The translations under genes and the position numbers were made by a program. Below, piece after piece: positions 6,210 to 10,707 of a stretch of DNA of 10,707 bases. The notes below the pieces were generated by a model, which did not search any database, was not told the origin of the DNA, and worked only from the letters and a program-made list of their open reading frames with translations. The first letter of the stretch is position 1. Each line of letters begins with the position of its first letter. The DNA comes from DATFQI01 sp035264365 (GTDB lineage: Bacteria; Actinomycetota; Thermoleophilia; Solirubrobacterales; Solirubrobacteraceae): assembly GCA_035264365.1 (NCBI GenBank), contig DATFQI010000198.1:1-10707 (forward strand). The letters are read 5' to 3'.

Positions 6210-6229
6210 GTACATGAAATGATGTACCC
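6208..6229. promoter_or_regulatory. Inverted repeat directly before the thiolase start, probable operator
   Basis: GGGTACAT (6208-6215), 6 bp (GAAATG), ATGTACCC (6222-6229), ending on the base before the thiolase ATG. It fills most of the 38-bp spacer between divergent genes, so a bound protein would block or control both. AATGAT (6218-6223), inside it, ends six bases before the ATG and is a reasonable -10 for leaderless thiolase mRNA. On the minus strand TACCCT (6212-6207) is a possible -10 for fabG4. The likeliest binder is the MerR-like protein of the leftward operon; the TetR protein is another candidate. Confidence 0.65.
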
Positions 6230-7471
6230 ATGACCTCCCCACGCCATGCAGCCGTCCTCGGCGGCAACCGGATCCCCTTCGCCCGCGCGAACGGCCCCTA
6301 CGCCACCGAGTCCAACCAGGCGATGCTCACCGCAGCCATCGACGGCCTGGTCGCCCGCTTCTCCCTGCAGGGCGAGCAGGTCGACGAGGTCGTCGCCGGC
6401 GCCGTGCTCAAGCACGCGCGCGACTTCAACCTGACGCGCGAGTCGGTGCTCGGCTCCCAGCTCGCCTCCACCTCCCCCGCCTACGACATCCAGCAGGCGT
6501 GCGACACCGGCCTCGAAGCCGCGGTGCTCGTCGCCAACAAGATCGCGCTCGGGCAGATCGACGTCGGCATCGCGGGCGGCACCGACACCGCCTCCGACGC
6601 GCCGGTCGGCCTCAACGAGGACCTGCGCAAGGTGCTGATGGAGGCCCGCCGCGCCAAGAGCACCGGGCAGCGTGCGAAGCTGATCGGCAAGCTCCGGCCG
6701 AGCCAGCTCGTGCCCGACATCCCGCGCAACGCCGAGCCGCGGACCGGCCTGAGCATGGGCGAGCACGCCGCGATCACCGCCAAGGAGTGGAACGTCGCAC
6801 GCGAGGCCCAGGACGAGCTCGCCGCCACCAGCCACCAGCGCCTCGCGGCCGCCTATGACCGCGGCTTCTTCGACGACCTCGTCACGCCCTACGCCGGGCT
6901 CGAGCGCGACCAGAACCTGCGCCCGGACTCGTCCGTGGAGAAGCTGGCGAAGCTCAAGCCGGTGTTCGGCGGTGAGGACGGCACGATGACCGCCGGCAAC
7001 TCGACGCCGCTCTCCGACGGCGCGGCGGTCGTGCTGCTGGCCAGCGACGAGTGGGCGGCGGCGCACAGCCTGCCCGTGCTCGCGCACATCACGCACGTGC
7101 AGACCGCCGCGGTCGACTACGTCGACGGCGGCGAGGGCCTGCTGATGGCGCCCGTGCGCGCCGTCCCGAAGCTGCTCGAGAAGGCCGGGCTGACGCTGCA
7201 GGACTTCGACTTCTACGAGATCCACGAGGCGTTCGCCTCGCAGGTGCTGGCCACCCTCGCGGCGTGGGAGAACGACGGGCTCGGCACGATCGACCGCGCC
7301 AAGCTCAACGTCAACGGCTCCTCGCTGGCCGCCGGGCACCCGTTCGCCGCCACCGGCGGGCGGATCGTCGCGACACTCGCGAAGCTGCTCGACGAGAAGG
7401 GCTCCGGCCGCGGGCTGATCTCGATCTGCGCCGCCGGCGGCCAGGGCGTCGTGGCGGTGATGGAGAAGTGA
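6230..7471 (+). CDS. fadA2: Acetyl-CoA acyltransferase (thiolase), FadA2 type, 413 aa
   Basis: Cleaves 3-oxoacyl-CoA with CoA to acetyl-CoA and a shortened acyl-CoA, the last step of beta-oxidation. Visible are the nucleophile Cys91 in QQACDTGLE, the EPRTGLSMGEHAA and TAGNSTPLSDGA segments, HEAFA (His332), His370 in AAGHPFAATGG and the second catalytic Cys400 in ICAAGGQG. HEAFA, in place of the NEAFA of many biosynthetic and short-chain thiolases, is typical of trifunctional-type thiolases. The start VAVLGGNRIPF-like N-terminus, the motif set and the position divergent from fabG4 match mycobacterial FadA2 (Rv0243). No Shine-Dalgarno site precedes the ATG, so leaderless translation is likely. 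Its stop overlaps the GTG of the next gene by 4 bp. Confidence 0.95.
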   Translation: MTSPRHAAVLGGNRIPFARANGPYATESNQAMLTAAIDGLVARFSLQGEQVDEVVAGAVLKHARDFNLTRESVLGSQLASTSPAYDIQQACDTGLEAAVLVANKIALGQIDVGIAGGTDTASDAPVGLNEDLRKVLMEARRAKSTGQRAKLIGKLRPSQLVPDIPRNAEPRTGLSMGEHAAITAKEWNVAREAQDELAATSHQRLAAAYDRGFFDDLVTPYAGLERDQNLRPDSSVEKLAKLKPVFGGEDGTMTAGNSTPLSDGAAVVLLASDEWAAAHSLPVLAHITHVQTAAVDYVDGGEGLLMAPVRAVPKLLEKAGLTLQDFDFYEIHEAFASQVLATLAAWENDGLGTIDRAKLNVNGSSLAAGHPFAATGGRIVATLAKLLDEKGSGRGLISICAAGGQGVVAVMEK

Positions 7472-8880
7472 GCTTCGACTTCTCGCTGACGCCAGCGCAC
7501 CACGACCTGATCGAGCGGACCCACCGCTTCGCCGAGGAGGTGGTGCGGCCGGCCGCGCCGCGCTACGACAAGCAGCAGGAGTTCCCGTGGGAGGTGATCG
7601 AGGCCGCCGCGCGCGAGGGCTTCTACAACCCGCTCTTCTACCGCGACCTGATCGGCGACCCGACAGGCCTCTCGCTGCCGCTGTTCATGGAGGAGCTGTT
7701 CTGGGGCTGCGCCGGCATCGGGCTGGCGATCGTGATGCCGGGCCTGGCGCTGAGCGCGATGGCCCAGGCCGCGACGCCCGAGCAGCTGCTGCGCTGGGCG
7801 CCGGAGTGCTTCGGCGATCCCGGCGACCTCAAGCTCGCCGCGCTGGCGATCTCCGAGCCCGAGGGCGGCAGCGACGTGCGCAACCTGCGCACCCGCGCCC
7901 GCCGCGACGGCGACGCGTGGGTCCTCGACGGCCACAAGATGTGGATCGGCAACGGCGGCATCGCGAACGTGCACGTGGTCAACGCCACGGTCGACCCCGA
8001 GCTCGGCCACCGCGGCCAGGCGCTGTTCGTGGTGCCCGGCGGCGCGCCCGGGCTGGAGCTCGTGCGCAAGCTCGACAAGCTCGGCTGCCGCGCGTCGCAC
8101 ACCGCGGAGCTGCGCTTCGACGGAGTGCGCGTCCCGGCCGAGAACCTGCTCGGCGGCGACGCCAAGCTCGAGGCGAGCCTGGAGCGGGCGCGCGAGGCGC
8201 AGGCCGAGGCCGCCGGCCGCGGCGGTGGCAAGGACCGCGGCTCGGCCACGCTCGGCGCGTTCGAGCAGACGCGCCCGATGGTCGCCGCGCAGGCCCTCGG
8301 GATCGCGCGCGCCGCGCTCGAGTTCGCGGCCGACTACGCGACGGGGCGCGAGGCGTTCGGCGGGCCGATCATCGACAAGCAGGGCGTCTCGTTCCCGCTC
8401 GCCGATCTCGCGGCCGACCTCGACGCGGCGCGGCTGCTCACCTGGCGCGCCGCGTGGATGGCGGCCAACCGCGTGCCGTTCCAGCACGCCGAGGGCTCGA
8501 TGAGCAAGCTCAAGGCCTCCGAGGTCGCCGTGCGCGCGACCGAGCAGGCGATCCAGACGTGCGGCGGCTGGGGCTACATCTCCGACCTGCCGGTCGAGAA
8601 GTGGTACCGCGACGCGAAGCTCTACACGATCTTCGAGGGCACGAGCGAGATCCAGCGGATGGTGATCGCCCGCGCGCTCGGCGAGTCCGCGGGCGAGCTG
8701 CCGCTCCATCACTCCTTCCCGGCCGACGGGCCGCCGCTCTCGCGCCAGTTCGGCCGCGGCACGCCGCGCCGCGGCAAGGCCGGGATGGCGGCCCTGAAGC
8801 AGACGCAGCGGATGCCCGAGCCGGTGCTGCGGGCCGCGATGAAGGTGCTCGGCCCGCCCGAGCGGGCACCGCGCCGGTAG
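7468..8880 (+). CDS. Acyl-CoA dehydrogenase, 470 aa
   Basis: FAD-dependent oxidation of acyl-CoA to trans-2-enoyl-CoA. Starts at GTG 7468, overlapping the thiolase stop as GTGA; this gives the family-typical MSFDFSLTPAHHDLIERTHRF. The FAD/substrate segment ISEPEGGSD is at 129-137, the beta domain follows with WIGNGG, and the C-terminal domain holds the catalytic glutamate Glu390 in FEGTSEIQR. Two departures from the common 380-400-residue form are visible: a charged Ala/Glu/Arg/Gly insert at about 231-262, just before the TRPMVAAQALGIA helix, and a C-terminal tail of about 65 residues after ARALG that is rich in Arg, Lys and Pro. Two-gene unit with the thiolase; in M. tuberculosis a dehydrogenase (fadE5) also neighbours fadA2 but on the other strand, so I do not assign that name. 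Confidence 0.94.
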   Translation: MSFDFSLTPAHHDLIERTHRFAEEVVRPAAPRYDKQQEFPWEVIEAAAREGFYNPLFYRDLIGDPTGLSLPLFMEELFWGCAGIGLAIVMPGLALSAMAQAATPEQLLRWAPECFGDPGDLKLAALAISEPEGGSDVRNLRTRARRDGDAWVLDGHKMWIGNGGIANVHVVNATVDPELGHRGQALFVVPGGAPGLELVRKLDKLGCRASHTAELRFDGVRVPAENLLGGDAKLEASLERAREAQAEAAGRGGGKDRGSATLGAFEQTRPMVAAQALGIARAALEFAADYATGREAFGGPIIDKQGVSFPLADLAADLDAARLLTWRAAWMAANRVPFQHAEGSMSKLKASEVAVRATEQAIQTCGGWGYISDLPVEKWYRDAKLYTIFEGTSEIQRMVIARALGESAGELPLHHSFPADGPPLSRQFGRGTPRRGKAGMAALKQTQRMPEPVLRAAMKVLGPPERAPRR

Positions 8881-8935
8881 ACCTCCCGCAGCGGGCTCGG
8901 GCGCCCGCCGCCGCAACCATGTGCGTCCTGGGGGG

Positions 8936-8966
8936 TTGAACACGCGTGACGCCTTGCGACCATGTG
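8936..8966 (+). promoter_or_regulatory. Weak promoter-like sequence before the metalloprotease gene
   Basis: In the 92-bp gap 8881-8972, TTGAAC (8936-8941) is followed after 19 bp by CATGTG (8961-8966), six bases before the ATG. CATGTG is a poor -10 box. The heptamer ACCATGTG occurs twice, at 8916 and 8959, 43 bp apart. CGGGC/GCCCG at 8892-8907 could form a small hairpin after the dehydrogenase gene, without a T-run. None of this is strong. Confidence 0.2.
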
Positions 8967-8972
8967 CCGCGG

Positions 8973-10707
8973 ATGCTCCGCCATATCGTGCTGATTGCCG
9001 TCGTCTCGTCGTTCCTCGCGGTCGCCGCTCCGGCCCGGGCCCAGAGCGACCGCTTCGACCGCCAGTCCGCCGAGAAGGCACTCGACCGGGTGGAGTCGCT
9101 GCTCGGTCAGAAGGAGATCCGCGACAAGCACAAGCTGACGCTGGCGCTCGTGGAGATGGCGAGGCAGCGCTCCGAGCTTGCCCCGAGCGACCGCAAACGG
9201 GCGGCCGCCATCCTGGCCCGCCCCACCAACGGCACGGGCCCGGGGCAGTGGACCGCGCCCCCCGGCGATCGCCGCATGAGCTGCACGGCGCGGGTCTGCG
9301 TGCATTGGGTGGTGGGAAGCACCGTCGATGCGCCGCCATCCGAAGACATTGAAGGCGGCGGGAACGGGCGACCCGATTTTGTCGACCTGGTCGTCAACAG
9401 CTTCGAGCAGTCCCTGACCCGCGAGGTCGATGAACTCGGCTGGCTCTCGCCGCTGTCCGACAGCGGGCGGGGCGGCAGTAACCTTCTGGACGTCTACCTC
9501 TCGAACATCGGGGACGATGCCTACGGCTACGCGGTCCCCGAGGACAACGCGCGCAGCTCCTCGGGCTATCTGGTGCTAGACAACGACTACTCCGATGCAG
9601 AATTCCCTGGGTACGACGGCATTCCGACGGTCCCGGTCCACGTTACCGCCGCGCACGAGCTCAATCACGTATTGCAGTACCGCTACGACAGCTTGCAGGA
9701 CCTGTGGATGCTCGAGTCGACGGCGACCTGGGCCGAGGAGAAGGTCTACGACGCCGCGAACGACTATCTGGCGTACCTCGGATCGTGGGCGTCGAAGCCG
9801 GAAGTGCCCGTCGCCTCGACGGACAGCAAGATGTACGGGTCGGCGATCTGGAACCACTGGCTCGACGCCCGGTTCGGTCAAGACATCATCCGCCAGGCGT
9901 GGGCCGCGTCGGCGTCAATCACGGTCGACGGCGGAGGCTTCGCCCCTGCTGCGTACGACACCGTGATTCGCGGCGCTGGCGGAGCGGGCTTCGGCTCTGA
10001 GCTGGCGAGCTTCTTCGCGGCCACCGCCGAGTGGGACGCCGCGAACAGCGGGATCCGGGAGGGCGTGACGTTCCCGTCCGAGGTGCGCTCCGGAGGACCG
10101 CTCCCCGTCGGTGGGGCGCCTGCCAGCGGTACACTCGATCACACGGCATTTGCGCTGTATGACATCGCCCCGCCGGATGCGGACAACCTGTATCTGACGG
10201 GCGGCCTGCCCGCCGGGATCACGGGAAGCATTGCGCTCGTCGGGTTCGAGAACGGGAGCCAGACGCGGGTCGTCGGGACGCTCGACGGGGACGGGAAGAT
10301 CACAGTGACGCTGCCGGATCCGGGGCGCTTCTCGCGCATCACGGCCGTTGTCGCGAACACGGACGTCTCGCACACGGGCTTGTGGAACGGGGTGACCAAG
10401 GACTGGAACTGGACCCGCAATGCTCAGTCCTTCTTGCTCAGCGCCACAACGAGCGCGCCCCCCGAGCCGACTGTCACTTCCCCGACGCCGGACGAGACCG
10501 GGACCCCGAGCCCGACGGTATCGCCGACGGTGACCCCGGCGCCGACCGTGACGCCGCCGGCCCCCGCCTCGCTGCGCCTGACCCGCAACAGCTCGCGGAT
10601 CGGCAGCGTCCTGCGCAAGGGCGTGCTGTCGCTGTTCGGGCAGGCGAACAAGGCGGGCAGCCACTCGGCCCGCGCGACCGTCGACGCCACGACCGCCAAG
10701 CGGCTGA
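8973..10707 (+). CDS. Secreted zinc metalloprotease with HELNH motif, 3' truncated (578 residues visible)
   Basis: Open from ATG 8973 to the window end with no stop. Residues 1-23 are a Sec signal peptide with a hydrophobic core and ARA before the predicted cut. Cys104 and Cys109 (CTARVC) may form a disulfide. The zinc motif is HELNH (228-232: ligands His228 and His232, base Glu229), followed by LWMLESTATWAEE, whose Glu248 is the probable third ligand. The block C-x4-C-V-H-W, DVYLSNIG, YGYAVP, AAHELNH and ESTATW matches, as I recall it, the group named MXAN_6640-family putative metalloproteases. A beta-rich region (about 380-490) follows, then a Pro/Thr/Ser linker (494-532). The last part begins RLTRNSSRIGSVLRKGVLSLF, resembling a C-terminal module common in Thermoleophilia secreted proteins. 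Codon use is somewhat less GC3-biased than in neighbours. Probably acts outside the cell on protein substrates. Confidence 0.88.
   Translation, partial: MLRHIVLIAVVSSFLAVAAPARAQSDRFDRQSAEKALDRVESLLGQKEIRDKHKLTLALVEMARQRSELAPSDRKRAAAILARPTNGTGPGQWTAPPGDRRMSCTARVCVHWVVGSTVDAPPSEDIEGGGNGRPDFVDLVVNSFEQSLTREVDELGWLSPLSDSGRGGSNLLDVYLSNIGDDAYGYAVPEDNARSSSGYLVLDNDYSDAEFPGYDGIPTVPVHVTAAHELNHVLQYRYDSLQDLWMLESTATWAEEKVYDAANDYLAYLGSWASKPEVPVASTDSKMYGSAIWNHWLDARFGQDIIRQAWAASASITVDGGGFAPAAYDTVIRGAGGAGFGSELASFFAATAEWDAANSGIREGVTFPSEVRSGGPLPVGGAPASGTLDHTAFALYDIAPPDADNLYLTGGLPAGITGSIALVGFENGSQTRVVGTLDGDGKITVTLPDPGRFSRITAVVANTDVSHTGLWNGVTKDWNWTRNAQSFLLSATTSAPPEPTVTSPTPDETGTPSPTVSPTVTPAPTVTPPAPASLRLTRNSSRIGSVLRKGVLSLFGQANKAGSHSARATVDATTAKRL

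Noticed and set aside
6192..6242. Upstream GTG start for the fabG4-like gene
   Set aside because: It would overlap the thiolase coding start and place the whole control region inside coding sequence; ATG 6191 has a well-placed GAGG.
4858..6267. Upstream extension of the hydratase reading frame through the whole fabG4-like gene
   Set aside because: The translation before residue MTVREL is Arg-rich without motifs and overlaps fabG4, which has full SDR motifs. The ATG at 4857 with the 4-bp overlap explains the start.
7213..9339. Very long open frame on the minus strand opposite the thiolase and dehydrogenase genes
   Set aside because: It is antisense to two genes with clear catalytic motifs; its translation is low-complexity Arg/Ala/Gly and shows no family motif. 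Such frames are expected in DNA this GC-rich.
8921..9352. Short plus-strand open frame overlapping the metalloprotease start in another frame
   Set aside because: The alternative frame encodes the signal peptide and zinc motif; this one gives only Arg/Pro-rich sequence.

Overview
The window is very GC-rich, gene-dense chromosomal DNA that looks like an actinobacterium, most likely class Thermoleophilia (Solirubrobacterales and relatives). This rests on four things: the strong G/C bias at third codon positions; lipid-metabolism genes of mycobacterial type in mycobacterial order; -10-like boxes (TANNNT) placed 6-7 bases before start codons, as in leaderless actinobacterial mRNAs; and a C-terminal segment in the last gene that resembles a domain common in secreted Thermoleophilia proteins. 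The taxonomic call is inference. No rRNA, tRNA, CRISPR array, transposase or phage gene is visible.

Left part (1-3130, + strand). The window opens inside a long acyl-CoA dehydrogenase gene with a C-terminal extra domain. Next come a small basic protein of unknown function (1276-1539), a perfect 33-bp palindrome (1546-1578), and a two-gene unit made of a short-chain dehydrogenase and a TetR-type regulator whose codons overlap by one base. A 49-bp hairpin (3196-3244) separates these rightward genes from the leftward ones.

Centre (3255-8880). This is a divergent fatty-acid beta-oxidation locus. Leftward runs fabG4-like reductase, htdX-like (R)-hydratase, a small MerR-like regulator and a 109-aa protein of unknown function, joined by three successive 4-bp stop/start overlaps. 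Rightward runs a fadA2-like thiolase and an acyl-CoA dehydrogenase, also joined by a 4-bp overlap. Together the enzymes supply all four steps of a beta-oxidation cycle through (R)-3-hydroxyacyl-CoA. The htdX-fabG4-fadA2 order matches the Rv0241c-Rv0242c-Rv0243 neighbourhood of Mycobacterium tuberculosis. The two arms are divided by only 38 bp, which hold two palindromes. The MerR-like protein is the obvious candidate to bind there.

Right part (8973-end, + strand). A secreted zinc metalloprotease (signal peptide, HELNH motif, Pro/Thr-rich linker) runs off the window end.

The items most worth a second look are the double palindrome in the 38-bp divergent spacer, the coupled MerR plus unknown-protein pair inside a beta-oxidation operon, the 36-bp in-frame tandem repeat that lengthens the linker of the HtdX-like double-hotdog protein, and the two intergenic palindromes that may be dispersed genomic elements.
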